The notes beneath the pieces are model-generated. The model worked only from the letters and a program-made list of their open reading frames with translations. It was not told the DNA's origin and did no database searches. A DNA stretch of 64,000 nt, from assembly GCF_003240585.1 (NCBI RefSeq), contig NZ_PCDP01000026.1, forward strand, positions 1 to 64,000, in the 5' to 3' direction. This DNA comes from Arminella tubonensis. Lineage in GTDB: Bacteria > Pseudomonadota > Alphaproteobacteria > Rhizobiales > Rhizobiaceae. Positions 55,519 to 64,000 of this stretch are shown in pieces (within the stretch, counting starts at the first letter, position 1; each line of letters begins with the position of its first letter). A program made the translations under genes and the position numbers.

Positions 55519-55995
55519 GTGAAATCCCTATTGATCGTGATCCTGAACGTGATCGCACTTGTGGTCATGCCTACCATCGCGCAGGCCCAGCAATCGCTGA
55601 TGCCAGACCCCGCCGCCTTCGAGAGAGACCATTTCAACAAGCGCTGCGGCGGGCAGGCGAGCTATGGCGACGGGTTCGTCACCGAGCAGGACATCAACAA
55701 TGACGGACTGAAGGACATTGTCATCAACGAAGGCGAGATCACTTGCAAGGGCGAAAAAGGTCCCGACTGCACCGACGAAGGGTGCCCGCGGAACTTCTAT
55801 CTTCAGGTCGCCGAAGGCGGCTACTTCATGGTGGCGACGGCACGGATCTACGGCTACGATTTCATCCAGCGCTTCGGCAACATGGTGCTTGTCATGAAGA
55901 TGCATCCGCATTTTTGCGACCGCACCGACACCGAGCCATGCGAAATGACGGTGCGGGTCCGCGGCACCAAATTCGTCACGATCTCGAAGAAGTAG
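55519..55995 (+). CDS. Secreted protein with EF-hand/VCBS-like motif
   Basis: A 158-residue exported protein. The signal peptide is KSLLIVILNVIALVVMPTIAQA. The mature part has a calcium-loop-like DINNDGLKDIVIN and several cysteines (ITCKGEKGPDCTDEGCPRNF; HPHFCDRTDTEPCEM) that may form disulphides. The start is GTG at 55519, with AGAGGAA upstream. Family not certain. Confidence 0.7.
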   Translation: MKSLLIVILNVIALVVMPTIAQAQQSLMPDPAAFERDHFNKRCGGQASYGDGFVTEQDINNDGLKDIVINEGEITCKGEKGPDCTDEGCPRNFYLQVAEGGYFMVATARIYGYDFIQRFGNMVLVMKMHPHFCDRTDTEPCEMTVRVRGTKFVTISKK

Positions 55996-56019
55996 CCACC
56001 GAGCCGAAGCGATCGGGAC

Positions 56020-56811
56020 CTACGGCGCTGGATAAAGCGCCGATGTGCGGCCGGCGAAATAATAGCCGACGAGACCGATCCATTCCCTGACCGCGGTGGA
56101 TAGCAGCCCCGTATTCAGCGATGGCTGCGAGGCGTCGAGGCGGAGATATTCCTTGCCGCTCGATCGGTAGTCCACCGGCCACGGCACGACTGGGATGTCG
56201 AGCTTGCGGAAAATGCCCATCGAGCGCGGCATATGGAAGCCTGACGTGATCAACAGGCAGTTGGACAGCCCGTTGCTTGCAAGCAGGGCCTTCGTATTGA
56301 TCGCGTTTTCGAAGGTGGTGCGCGAATCCTTGTCCTCGATCAGGCGGTCCTTGCCGAGGCCGAAGGCCGCAAACATGCGTTCCGATATGACTGCATCACC
56401 CTCGTAATTCCCGGTTATCGAGCCATCGCCTCCCGATACCAGAATGCGCGATTGCGGAAACTTCTGCGCCAGACGCAACGCCTCGACAAACCGGTCCCCG
56501 GCTGCATCGAGATCATAGCCGCCGCGCGATGTCGTGACGACGGTGTCGAATGCGCCGCCGAGAACGATCATGCATTTGAGATCGGCCGGGTCGCCCGATG
56601 GCTTCGGAAATCGATCCTCCAGCCCCTGCACCAGATATGCCCCGGCCGAGGTGAAGAGCGCGACGAAAAGGATAGCGGTTGAAATCGCTGAGGCGAGGAT
56701 GCCGGACCACCGCCAGCCCAATAGAGCCGCCAGGAGGCCAATCGCAACAAAGAAAAAGGCGAGGGAAAGCGGCTGGCCGAGAATCCAGACGAGTTTCGAG
56801 ATCAGGAACAA
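56020..56811 (-). CDS. YdcF/ElyC-family membrane protein (DUF218)
   Basis: A 263-residue protein with two N-terminal membrane helices (SLAFFFVAIGLLAALLGW; ISTAILFVALFTSAGAYL) and a DUF218 domain: CMIVLGGAFDTV, RILVSGGDGS, the motif EDKDSRTTFENAINTKALL and LLITSGFHMPRS. E. coli ElyC affects peptidoglycan or enterobacterial antigen precursors. The start is TTG at 56811 with GGAG seven bases upstream. DUF1275 lies 61 bases upstream on the same strand. Confidence 0.88.
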   Translation of the reverse strand: MFLISKLVWILGQPLSLAFFFVAIGLLAALLGWRWSGILASAISTAILFVALFTSAGAYLVQGLEDRFPKPSGDPADLKCMIVLGGAFDTVVTTSRGGYDLDAAGDRFVEALRLAQKFPQSRILVSGGDGSITGNYEGDAVISERMFAAFGLGKDRLIEDKDSRTTFENAINTKALLASNGLSNCLLITSGFHMPRSMGIFRKLDIPVVPWPVDYRSSGKEYLRLDASQPSLNTGLLSTAVREWIGLVGYYFAGRTSALYPAP

Positions 56812-56872
56812 GCGATTGTCTCCGGTTGCGTTTCCACTCTCCTAGCAGATTTCAATGCCAGACAAACAACAG

Positions 56873-57595
56873 CTATTTTGCGTTTTTCTCAACCGGCGCG
56901 GCGATCGCTATGCGGTGGTTGAAACGGTGCTGCAGCGGGCGCGGAATGAAAATGGTGGCGATCGCGACCAGCAGCGTTATCATCGATACAAACCGGAGCG
57001 CCTCCGCGGCGAATATGTGTACCAGCACCGCTCCGAGAACGGCGCCGGCCAGCATGCCGATCCACGGTACGATCTGGATCGTCCAGGCGATGTCGCGGTC
57101 GCCGATCAGGAAGCGACCGATGCCGCGTCCGAAGCGCGAGAGTGCGCCTGTCACATAGGTCAGACCGATCGGCAGACCCTCGATATGCTCCACCGTCGCG
57201 TTGACCATGCCCATTGCGAGCACGATGAGGTAAAACTGCACCAGCAGCATATCGGGCGAGGAAAACATCGAGGCGACGGCGAGCAGGATACTGACGCTGG
57301 ATAGCACGACGAAGGTGCGGCGAGGTGCGGCGTGAGCAAGAACAATGCCGAGCGCATTGCCACCGACGAAGGTAAGGATTGCGAGCAGCAGCACCAAACC
57401 ATGACGAAGATCGCCACCTGCGAGCGAGATGGCGGCACGGGTCGTGTTTCCCGTCATGAAGGAAACGAAATCACCACTCAGCACTAGCCCGACCGCATCG
57501 GTCATGCCTGCAATGAAAGAGATGGATCCGACGAGAAGGAGCCCAGTCGTTTTTCGGCGGATCCTGATGAGGCGACGGCGGCGCTGTCTGGTCAT
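56873..57595 (-). CDS. DUF1275 (YoaK-like) membrane protein
   Basis: A 240-residue protein with about six membrane segments. The basic start RQRRRRLIRIRR is followed by the DUF1275 region: FIAGMTDAVGLVLSGDFVSFMTGNTTRAAISLAGG. Later GALSRFGRGIGRFLIGDRD is also typical. Transport has been suggested for the family but not shown. Confidence 0.88.
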   Translation of the reverse strand: MTRQRRRRLIRIRRKTTGLLLVGSISFIAGMTDAVGLVLSGDFVSFMTGNTTRAAISLAGGDLRHGLVLLLAILTFVGGNALGIVLAHAAPRRTFVVLSSVSILLAVASMFSSPDMLLVQFYLIVLAMGMVNATVEHIEGLPIGLTYVTGALSRFGRGIGRFLIGDRDIAWTIQIVPWIGMLAGAVLGAVLVHIFAAEALRFVSMITLLVAIATIFIPRPLQHRFNHRIAIAAPVEKNAK

Positions 57596-57676
57596 GCTCT
57601 AATCGGAATGAGTCGAGGTCAGGCCCGATGCTAGACCTCAGAGGATGCAGATGGCCAGAGCTAATAATTTCCCTGC

Positions 57677-59854
57677 CTACGATGCGCTCCATGCCGGTGC
57701 GCCGGCGGCCTGACCTGCGCGCCTCCACCGACGGCGCGGTGCATCCGTCACCAACGGTATGATCTCTGCGGTACGCGTCGGAGCCTCGACCTGCGGCGAC
57801 GCTTCCACGACATTCTCGCCGTCGATCATCAGGCCGTCCGGACTGCCGAACATGCGGTGCATCAGGCCGGCGAGCGCTGCGCGTGGGTGGGCCTGTGCGG
57901 GCATCGCTTCCGGCATTTCGCTGAACAGGCGTTCGATCATAGTCTCGCGCACGGCGTCGGGCGTCTTCCTGATCTCCCCGCCGTTGCGCCTGTCCTTGAG
58001 CGCGACGATCGAGAGGGTGAAGCGCTGGCGGATATGGTCTGCTGCCGTCACGCGGCCGACGACATCGAGATCCTGGAAGGGGCTGAAGATCAGCAGATCA
58101 CCGGGATCGACGAGCTTGGCAACGCGCACTTCGGGGATCACCATTCGCGCGTCATGGACGGAGATCTCCTCGACCATGCACGAGGTGGCGCTGCTGCCGT
58201 AGCCGACGCGGGTGCGAAGCGCCAACGGGAAGCGGATATCGTCGAGCGGGATACGCGGCAGCTCGATGCAGACGAGCATCGAGACAAAGGCATAGATCAT
58301 CACCACCATGCCCCAGGCGACACTGAAGCCATCGAGGTCGTGATAGGTGTTGAGCAGCGGGCCGTTCAGCATGCCGACAAAGGTAAGAACGATGATGGAA
58401 AGGAAGATAATCGCCAGTGGATAGAGCACCGTGACCTGGCTCCGGTCTTCTCCCTTTGCGGTGACCTTAAAGGGCCGTCCGAAGGGGCGCAGGATCGCGT
58501 GAAAGATCGCGACCGTGATCGGGATGGCGGAGACCATCTGCGACACCTCAGTGAAAAGCGGCAGGCTTCGTCGATCCGATACCCAGTAGTGGAAGGCCCA
58601 CATGCCGCCGACCATCGGCAGCGCGTACATGAAGAACGCCTCCGGCTCCATTAGGATCGCGGGGAGCCCCATGAAATAGTAAAGGATCGGTGCCGCGAGC
58701 AGCAGCAGGATGAACGGCCGGCAGAACCAGAACAGCAGGCCGTGGAAATAGTGCAGGCGCTGCATCAGGGTGTAGCCGCGGCCAAGGAAGGGGCCATCCC
58801 TGAGCAGGGCGACCTGGATCGTCCCGAGGCACCAGCGGCAGCGCTGGGTGATGTAGCCGGAGAGCGTTTCGGCAGACAGGCCTACGCTGAGGCGCTCGTT
58901 CAGCCAACGTGTGCGCAGACCCTTCTGCATCAACCGATAGGTGAGATGGATGTCTTCGGTGACAGTTTCCTGCGGCATGCCGCCGATCAGCTCCAGCGCG
59001 TCACGCCGGACGACACAGGAGGTGCCGACACAAAACGCAGCGCCCCAACCGTCCTTCGACGGCTGCATGACGTCGAAGAAAATGCGCTGATCGTCGACCC
59101 AGGCCTTGCTCGCGAGCAGATTATGCTGAACCGGGTCGGCGTTATAGTAGAACTGCGGGGTCTGGATCAGCCCGATGTTCGGATCGGAGAACTGGCCGAT
59201 CGTGCGCTTGAGGATGGAGCGCTGTGGAGCGAAGTCGGCATCGAGAATAAGGATATAGGGTGCATTCGCGCCGGCGGAATGGCGCAGGGCATTGTTGATG
59301 TTGCCGCCCTTGGCGCCAGCGTTGTCGTCGCGGCGGAGATAACTTACGCCAACATCCTCGCAATATTGCCGCAGCCAGTCGCGGCGACCGTCGTCCAGAA
59401 CCCAGACGGTGAAATTGTCATAATCGATGACCTTGGCGGCGAGAATGGTTCGCTCGAGGATCGGTAGCTCTTCGTTATAGGTGCAGATGAAGACGTCGAC
59501 GGCAGGCTGGGTTTCCATCTCGCAGATCATGCGCTCGCTTTCGTCCGCCTTGCCGCTGTGATCAGTGCGGCGGAAGAAGAAGACGATCGACAAGATCGTG
59601 TAGAAAATGATGATCGTCTCGAAGCCGATATAAATGCGCGGCCAGATCGAATAGGCGCTACCGTCAAGCTCCGGCAGCGTACGGGTCGCACGAAAGAACA
59701 GATAGTTCAGCAACATCACGATGAGGATCGTGCCGAACAGGATGCGGTCGCTAGCCTTGCGGCTATCGAGAAAAAACGAGCAGGCCAGGATAAGGAGGAT
59801 GGCGACGGCGCAAAAGAGGATCGAATCGGACAGGGTTACTATTTCTGGGGACAT
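57677..59854 (-). CDS. Processive family-2 glycan synthase (BcsA/BgsA-like)
   Basis: A 725-residue inner-membrane glycan synthase. Two to three N-terminal helices precede a GT2 domain with VFICTYNEELP, Asp154-155, the DxD of LILDADFAP (205-207), TED (299-301) and QRCRW (337-341), the marks of processive beta-glycan synthases. At least four helices follow, then a soluble C-terminus (about 550-640) shaped like a PilZ barrel but lacking a clear RxxxR and (D/N)xSxxG. S. meliloti BgsA, a c-di-GMP-activated mixed-linkage beta-glucan synthase, is a likely relative; curdlan synthase CrdS is an alternative. GAGGATGATCC precedes the ATG. Confidence 0.85.
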   Translation of the reverse strand: MSPEIVTLSDSILFCAVAILLILACSFFLDSRKASDRILFGTILIVMLLNYLFFRATRTLPELDGSAYSIWPRIYIGFETIIIFYTILSIVFFFRRTDHSGKADESERMICEMETQPAVDVFICTYNEELPILERTILAAKVIDYDNFTVWVLDDGRRDWLRQYCEDVGVSYLRRDDNAGAKGGNINNALRHSAGANAPYILILDADFAPQRSILKRTIGQFSDPNIGLIQTPQFYYNADPVQHNLLASKAWVDDQRIFFDVMQPSKDGWGAAFCVGTSCVVRRDALELIGGMPQETVTEDIHLTYRLMQKGLRTRWLNERLSVGLSAETLSGYITQRCRWCLGTIQVALLRDGPFLGRGYTLMQRLHYFHGLLFWFCRPFILLLLAAPILYYFMGLPAILMEPEAFFMYALPMVGGMWAFHYWVSDRRSLPLFTEVSQMVSAIPITVAIFHAILRPFGRPFKVTAKGEDRSQVTVLYPLAIIFLSIIVLTFVGMLNGPLLNTYHDLDGFSVAWGMVVMIYAFVSMLVCIELPRIPLDDIRFPLALRTRVGYGSSATSCMVEEISVHDARMVIPEVRVAKLVDPGDLLIFSPFQDLDVVGRVTAADHIRQRFTLSIVALKDRRNGGEIRKTPDAVRETMIERLFSEMPEAMPAQAHPRAALAGLMHRMFGSPDGLMIDGENVVEASPQVEAPTRTAEIIPLVTDAPRRRWRRAGQAAGAPAWSAS

Positions 59855-61191
59855 GGATCATCCTCGCTTGCGGTTCGACCCTTCAGGCCGACGAATGGAT
59901 TGATGTCGAGGGCAGCAAGCGCTGCCCAGCCGGTCGCACCCACGTGGGGGAGCCGGTAATACTTGAAATCGCCCGGTGTGGAGTTCGGTCCGACCTGCAG
60001 GCCCGTCGTCAGCTGCTCGTTGACGGTGGCGTAGATCAGCCCGTCGGGCGCCAGTTGCTCTTTCATGGTCTCGAACAACGGCTCGGCCTTTTCCGGATGG
60101 CCGGTCAGGCGGTAGACGAGGGCGGCCTGGGCCGTGCCTTCAAGCCAGATGCCGTCGCGGTCGTTGTTAAAGTCGAAGCCGCCGGGAACGCCGTGATTGA
60201 CCTCGGTCCAGGCAAGGGTCCGCTCGGCCTTGTCCTTCAGGCTCGGCACCGCGATCAGCGGCCAGAGTTCCGCATCGAGGCCGGACATCCCGGCGTTCGG
60301 AGAGGAGGTGTCCGGCAGCGTGCCGATATAGAAGCGCCCTTCGCCATTGTCCCACATGCTCTTGACGAAAGCCTCGGCGCTGTCGGCGTAGTGGCCCCAG
60401 TCTCCGCCCTTGTCGATACGCGCCAGCCAGGCGTCGGCGGCGTAGACGTCGAGATTGTGCTCGGTCGATTTCCAGGTCATCCGGTCCGGCGTCGGCTCAT
60501 GGCCGAAGAAACCGCCGAAATATCCCTTTCCCTTCTGATCGAAGGTATTCTTATGGATCCAGTCCATGATCTTGCCGGCGGCATCGAGATAGGCTTTCTG
60601 ATTGGTTTCCTCATAGGCCATCAGCAAAGCCAGCGCCCCCCAGGCGGTGCTACCGGTGGCCGAGCCGACCTGATAGCCATCCTCGACCCAGGAATTGCTT
60701 GCAGTGCTCCAATAGCCCGGCAGCAGGATGCCCTGCTTATCGACCGTGACGGCCCCAGACCGGTAAGCATTGCGCAACCGGCCGTCATGGTAGTGCCGAT
60801 CGGTTTCCACGGCGAGCACCAGAGCATCGGCAACGCGGCGCGCCTCATCCTTGCGATTGCAGCCATACAACGTCATCATCGCCAAGGCATTGTCGTAGGT
60901 GAAGCCGGTGTTTTCCAAAGCCGGATGAAGTGCCGACCCCCCATTGGCGGGCTCGAAACTGCGGAAGAAAAACGGCTGTGTCGGCGCGCCACTCATGTCG
61001 TTGACAAGACCTTCGCAAATCGCACAGGCGAGCACCTGGCGCACACCGCCCTCAGCGGTATCGGTTGCAAAGACGGCGGCAGGGAAGAGAGCAGCAAGAA
61101 GCACTGCCCATCCAGCCAAGACGGCGCGGCCAAAGATCGATCCTTCGTGACGGTGCTGATCGGCTGATGATCTCGGCGGACGGCTCAACAT
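59839..61191 (-). CDS. Secreted six-hairpin-type protein, glycanase-like
   Basis: A 450-residue exported protein. After a basic tail a hydrophobic segment (AVLAGWAVLLAALFPAAVFA) acts as signal or anchor. The rest is helical with repeating motifs such as YDNALAMMTLYGC, LRNAYRSGAV, GSTAWGALALLMAYEETNQKAYLDAA and DGIWLEGTAQAALVYRLTG, the look of an (alpha/alpha)6 glycoside hydrolase or lyase barrel; no catalytic pair was proven. It overlaps the synthase start by 16 bases and follows the fusion-protein gene by 39, so it belongs to the operon. Probable role: trimming or releasing the polymer. Start at 61191 follows AAAGG. Confidence 0.7.
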   Translation of the reverse strand: MLSRPPRSSADQHRHEGSIFGRAVLAGWAVLLAALFPAAVFATDTAEGGVRQVLACAICEGLVNDMSGAPTQPFFFRSFEPANGGSALHPALENTGFTYDNALAMMTLYGCNRKDEARRVADALVLAVETDRHYHDGRLRNAYRSGAVTVDKQGILLPGYWSTASNSWVEDGYQVGSATGSTAWGALALLMAYEETNQKAYLDAAGKIMDWIHKNTFDQKGKGYFGGFFGHEPTPDRMTWKSTEHNLDVYAADAWLARIDKGGDWGHYADSAEAFVKSMWDNGEGRFYIGTLPDTSSPNAGMSGLDAELWPLIAVPSLKDKAERTLAWTEVNHGVPGGFDFNNDRDGIWLEGTAQAALVYRLTGHPEKAEPLFETMKEQLAPDGLIYATVNEQLTTGLQVGPNSTPGDFKYYRLPHVGATGWAALAALDINPFVGLKGRTASEDDPCPQK

Positions 61192-61230
61192 CGGACACAA
61201 CCTTTCGGTACGCATGAACTTGGCCCGGTA

Positions 61231-62622
61231 TCAACGATCAACGGTTTTCAGCACAAGCGGGCTTTTTTGCCCCGTCACTTTGTCGAAGATCGTGGATGCG
61301 GAAAGCCGCGTTGCGGACGACGGCGTCAATTCCGCAACGGCTTCCTTGGAATAGCGCATCAGTTTCGAGACGATCGATTCGCCCAGCGATACGATCACTT
61401 CCTCGCCAACATGGCAGCCGAAGAACTTGTCGTCGCTCTGCTTGGTTGCCGTGTCCAAGGCCGGTGCCTTGTCATCCAGCTTGAGGAGCACGTAGACTTC
61501 GTTGCCCTCGGCCTTGGGAAATTTTTCGAAGTAGCGGTTCTGCGTGCCGGAGCTGAAATAGCGGACGATCTTGGTAATGTGGGCCGCGCGCTTGATGCCG
61601 AGACTTCGGAAGTTGATCATCGCCGGGGTGCCTATTTCCAGCTCCGACACGTCGCGGCTCTCGTAGACGGCAGCAGCAAAGGCTTCCGTGCAGTCCAGCG
61701 AGCGCGCAACGGGCTGACCCTGCACCAGGAAATCGCCATAGGAGGCGTCGACACTCACGACCTGTCCGTGCTGCTGGGCAACGACGTTGGCAGCGCCGGT
61801 GTTTCCGAGCCGGCCCTCCTCGCGGGCGATCAGATTGTCTACCTGTCCCTGGCGGACTGTCATCTGATTGATCTCGATCTGGTCCTCGTCGATGTCGCCG
61901 GCGATTTTCGTGCGCTGCATCTCGAGGGTCAGCAGGTTCCCGGCAACGGGGCCGCCGGTATAGATATTTTTTTCCACCAGGTTGCGGACTATCTGGTTGC
62001 GGCGTACCTCGCCGTTTGCGGAATCGAGGTCGTACTGCGCCGCATTGCGTTTCTGCCGCTGCGGCTCGACGCTCATCTCGGACATCATGCCCTTCTTGAC
62101 CATGGTCGTCTGACGCAGCAGCAGGGCATCCTGCTCACTGAGCTTTGCCTGATAGGACTGGACGTTCGACTGCGCGTTTTCGATCACGGCCGTCAATTCG
62201 CTCAGCACGCCCTTCTTCACGTCCTCGATCTGCGACACCACAGTTGCGAGCTGTGCCTTGCGCTGATCAAGAACGGCGGTCTGATTGTTGAGCTTTTCCG
62301 CAAGATCCAGCTTTTCGAGGCGGAGACCCGTCAGCGACGTCTGATCCTGGTTCGGATTGGAAACCGTCGCCGTGACGTCGCCGGGGTTCACCACCTGGCC
62401 GACCTGAAGCGATATCTTGTCGACGCGGCCATAGATCGGCGCGGCTATGAGTTGCACGGGGGCATTAATGACTGCTTTTGTGGACACGATGAAGAATTGG
62501 TTTGGAATCATCGCCATCGCCATAATCGTCATAAGCATAATGGCGAAAACATATCCAAATATCCTGGACACGGACAGTATCTTCCGGTTTTTCGTGGCTT
62601 CCGTAGAGGATGCGTCCAGCAT
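61231..62622 (-). CDS. HlyD-type membrane-fusion protein (BgsB-like)
   Basis: A 463-residue periplasmic adaptor, first gene of the operon. One N-terminal helix (about 21-42), a lipoyl-type hairpin (PIYGRVDKISLQVGQVVNPGDVTATV), long coiled coils (about 110-260, rich in Gln, Glu, Lys), a returning half (GQVVSVDASYGDFLVQGQPV) and a beta-barrel end. It probably links the inner-membrane synthase with an outer exit. A GTG at 62652 would add 10 residues; the ATG at 62622 is favoured by AGGATTGGAAG. Confidence 0.85.
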   Translation of the reverse strand: MLDASSTEATKNRKILSVSRIFGYVFAIMLMTIMAMAMIPNQFFIVSTKAVINAPVQLIAAPIYGRVDKISLQVGQVVNPGDVTATVSNPNQDQTSLTGLRLEKLDLAEKLNNQTAVLDQRKAQLATVVSQIEDVKKGVLSELTAVIENAQSNVQSYQAKLSEQDALLLRQTTMVKKGMMSEMSVEPQRQKRNAAQYDLDSANGEVRRNQIVRNLVEKNIYTGGPVAGNLLTLEMQRTKIAGDIDEDQIEINQMTVRQGQVDNLIAREEGRLGNTGAANVVAQQHGQVVSVDASYGDFLVQGQPVARSLDCTEAFAAAVYESRDVSELEIGTPAMINFRSLGIKRAAHITKIVRYFSSGTQNRYFEKFPKAEGNEVYVLLKLDDKAPALDTATKQSDDKFFGCHVGEEVIVSLGESIVSKLMRYSKEAVAELTPSSATRLSASTIFDKVTGQKSPLVLKTVDR

Positions 62623-63204
62623 GTACTTCCAATCCTGACAAATATTTATCACAAGTCTAAATTGAAAGGTGCTTCCCTTGCCCTTTATATAGTGTTTTTG
62701 CTATTTTTGATCTTACTTGAATTAGCACATTGCATTTTATGCTGCAATGCAACTTATCCCGACGTCGAACCGATGGTTTTACACTGTGTTAAAAACATCA
62801 CTCTTGATACAGGCAGGAGCGTGGCCCTGAGTCGGCTTCTGACGGCTTTTCCGGCGATTTTAGGAGGAAGACGCGGCTGAAAACAATTCAGCATTTCGGG
62901 CTATGCGCGGAGAGCGATCGAGGCAAGTCCGAAATTTCTGTTTTTTATCAAGAACAAGGCGGATTGGTCGCTGTTTTGCTCCGAGAGTGCGCCTCTCTTG
63001 GGCACTTTGGTCGCGACTAGCATCAGAAAGGGCCAAAACAGCCCGGCTATCGCGCCTTCCGGCAGCAATCCGTTTATCAGGTTCGAAACCAGAGAGGGTT
63101 CTTGCGCTGCCGCGCGTATACTCCTTTGGGATAACAAAGCCCAAAATACTTCATGCTTCGCAGGTGCGAACAGTTTTATACTATTTGAAAGTAATACGGG
63201 AATT
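62623..63204. other. AT-rich upstream region of the glycan operon
   Basis: About 580 bases, markedly poorer in G+C than its neighbours near 62640-62760, where the operon promoter should lie (for example ACTATATAAAGGG on the minus strand). Leftward frames in 62860-63144 have no usable start codon after the AAGGAG at about 63122-63128, so no gene is called. Confidence 0.4.
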
Positions 63205-63280
<76 letters not shown>

Positions 63281-63432
63281 ATCGAAATGGTCCGGTCGAG
63301 CCGGTCCTGGGACCCTTCGAAGCGCTTGGCCCGTCGGGGTGGCGGCTTATTACTTCCCGTTATGAAAGATAGCAAGCCGAAAAATCTCGGCCCGGAAACT
63401 TTTCCGCGTTATCCGGGCCGATGGATTGTCGA

Positions 63433-63816
63433 TCAGACTTCGTCGTCGTCGCCCGTAACGCCGATGATGTCGCTCATATCATCATCATCATCGTCTTCGT
63501 CAGGGGTCAGGAAGGTATCGTCGTCGTCATCGCCGTCGATCTCGACTTCGTCGTCGCCGATATCGGGAATGTCATCGCCGGTCGCTGCCTCGTCGGCATC
63601 TTCGAGCGAAACCAATTCCACTTCCGTGTTCTCGGTATCGACTTCCGCTACCTCTTCCTCTTCCGGAATCTCCTTCGCAGCCGAAGTTTCCTCGAAGTAG
63701 GACAAGGGCCAGGACTTGCCGCTATAAGGCGACACGACCGGGTCCCGGTTCAGATCGTAGAACTTCTTGCCGGTGTCCGGATCGGTACGTTTTGTTCCAA
63801 GTTCCGCTTTCGCCAC
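63433..63816 (-). CDS. TIGR02300 family acidic protein
   Basis: A 127-residue protein of a family limited to Alphaproteobacteria. AKAELGTKRT...GKKFYDLNRDPVVSPYSGKSWPLSYFEE is the conserved start; the C-terminal half is almost all Asp and Glu (DGDDDDDTF, then EDDDDDD). Most members have Cys-Pro where this one has Asp-Pro (KRTDPDTG). The start is GTG at 63816, with GAGG eight bases upstream. Function unknown. Next to tRNA-Ala, as commonly seen. Confidence 0.88.
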   Translation of the reverse strand: MAKAELGTKRTDPDTGKKFYDLNRDPVVSPYSGKSWPLSYFEETSAAKEIPEEEEVAEVDTENTEVELVSLEDADEAATGDDIPDIGDDEVEIDGDDDDDTFLTPDEDDDDDDMSDIIGVTGDDDEV

Positions 63817-64000
63817 TGTCAAAGCCTCATGAAGGGCCGAATAGAATTTCGGCGATGCCGTCTAGATCGGCGTTATAAGGTAAATTACAAGCCGGTCCCC
63901 ATAGTCGTTGTGGCTCCCGCTGTCAAAGCCAAACTTTCGCCTACAGGAAACGGCATTATCGCATCGCGGCGGATGACGTTGCAAATCGCATATGTTAACG
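63817..64000. other. Right-edge non-coding stretch
   Basis: About 180 bases to the window end without a supported frame. In related genomes aroA often lies beyond a tRNA-Ala and TIGR02300 pair, divergent from it; its start is not within the window. Confidence 0.35.

Noticed and set aside
61267..62880. Rightward frame of about 537 codons opposite the membrane-fusion gene
   Set aside because: The opposite strand encodes a convincing adaptor with lipoyl and coiled-coil parts; this frame is its shadow.
62901..63137. Leftward frame with a hydrophobic stretch (LLPEGAIAGLFWPFLMLVA)
   Set aside because: The AAGGAG nearby is not followed by a start codon in this frame and the frame begins at an unsupported TTG; possible but too weak.
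63440..63680. Trinucleotide-rich DNA (GTC/ATC runs) that could be a simple repeat
   Set aside because: It is explained by Asp and Glu codons of the acidic tail of the TIGR02300 protein.

Overview
The window reads as a stretch of chromosome from the Rhizobium/Agrobacterium group (Alphaproteobacteria, Rhizobiales). The support is high G+C coding bias, families typical of rhizobia (DUF982, DUF992, DUF2171, Irr, TIGR02300, NodT-type outer-membrane factor), RIME-type intergenic palindromes, GGAAC-N16-CGTT general-stress promoters and rhizobial TTGNNN-N17-TATATN promoters. No phage, insertion sequence, CRISPR array or rRNA operon was seen; the content is mostly core genome with accessory patches.

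Layout. 0.5-4 kb: small DUF883-like membrane protein, RluB-type pseudouridine synthase, a phosphoribosyltransferase and a long-form SAICAR synthase. 4.3-5.8 kb: an orphan efflux outer-membrane lipoprotein followed by three hairpins. 6.2-9.5 kb: an island of small secreted, lipoprotein or hypothetical genes, two of which carry perfect EcfG-type promoters. 9.5-12 kb: a leftward glycosyltransferase trio, two of them with sialyltransferase-like motifs. 12.4-21.3 kb: PBP1a-type enzyme, dnaK-dnaJ, MFS pump, cfa. A RIME copy and repeat-like DNA precede recF, moeB, an acetyltransferase, a 2-hydroxyacid dehydrogenase, an SH3 protein, an adenosine kinase, membrane cytochrome c, kdsB and pheA. 30-39 kb: VOC/YafY pair, nudC-HIT, 4.5S RNA, dnaX-ybaB, LysE, DUF992, MOSC, recR, and a lytic transglycosylase whose 5' end merges with a second RIME copy.

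39-50 kb is the classical translation/RNA operon rimP-nusA-ylxR-infB-(YcxB-like)-rbfA-truB-rpsO-pnp, with a promoter plus terminator-like hairpin in the rimP leader and a strong hairpin in the pnp leader. 50-54.7 kb: an RsmC-like methyltransferase, the fabA-fabB-fabI unsaturated fatty acid genes and, divergent from them, the iron regulator irr. 54.7-57.6 kb: TRIC-like channel, a secreted protein, YdcF and DUF1275 membrane proteins.

57.7-62.6 kb is the most notable accessory locus: a three-gene leftward operon of a membrane-fusion protein, a secreted helical-barrel (glycanase-like) protein and a processive family-2 glycan synthase with a degenerate PilZ-like C-terminus. It resembles in outline the c-di-GMP-activated mixed-linkage beta-glucan system (BgsBA) or curdlan synthase, with one extra secreted enzyme. 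The window ends with tRNA-Ala(GGC), a TIGR02300 acidic protein and an upstream region without a recognised gene. All functions are inferred from motifs read by eye; no database search was run.
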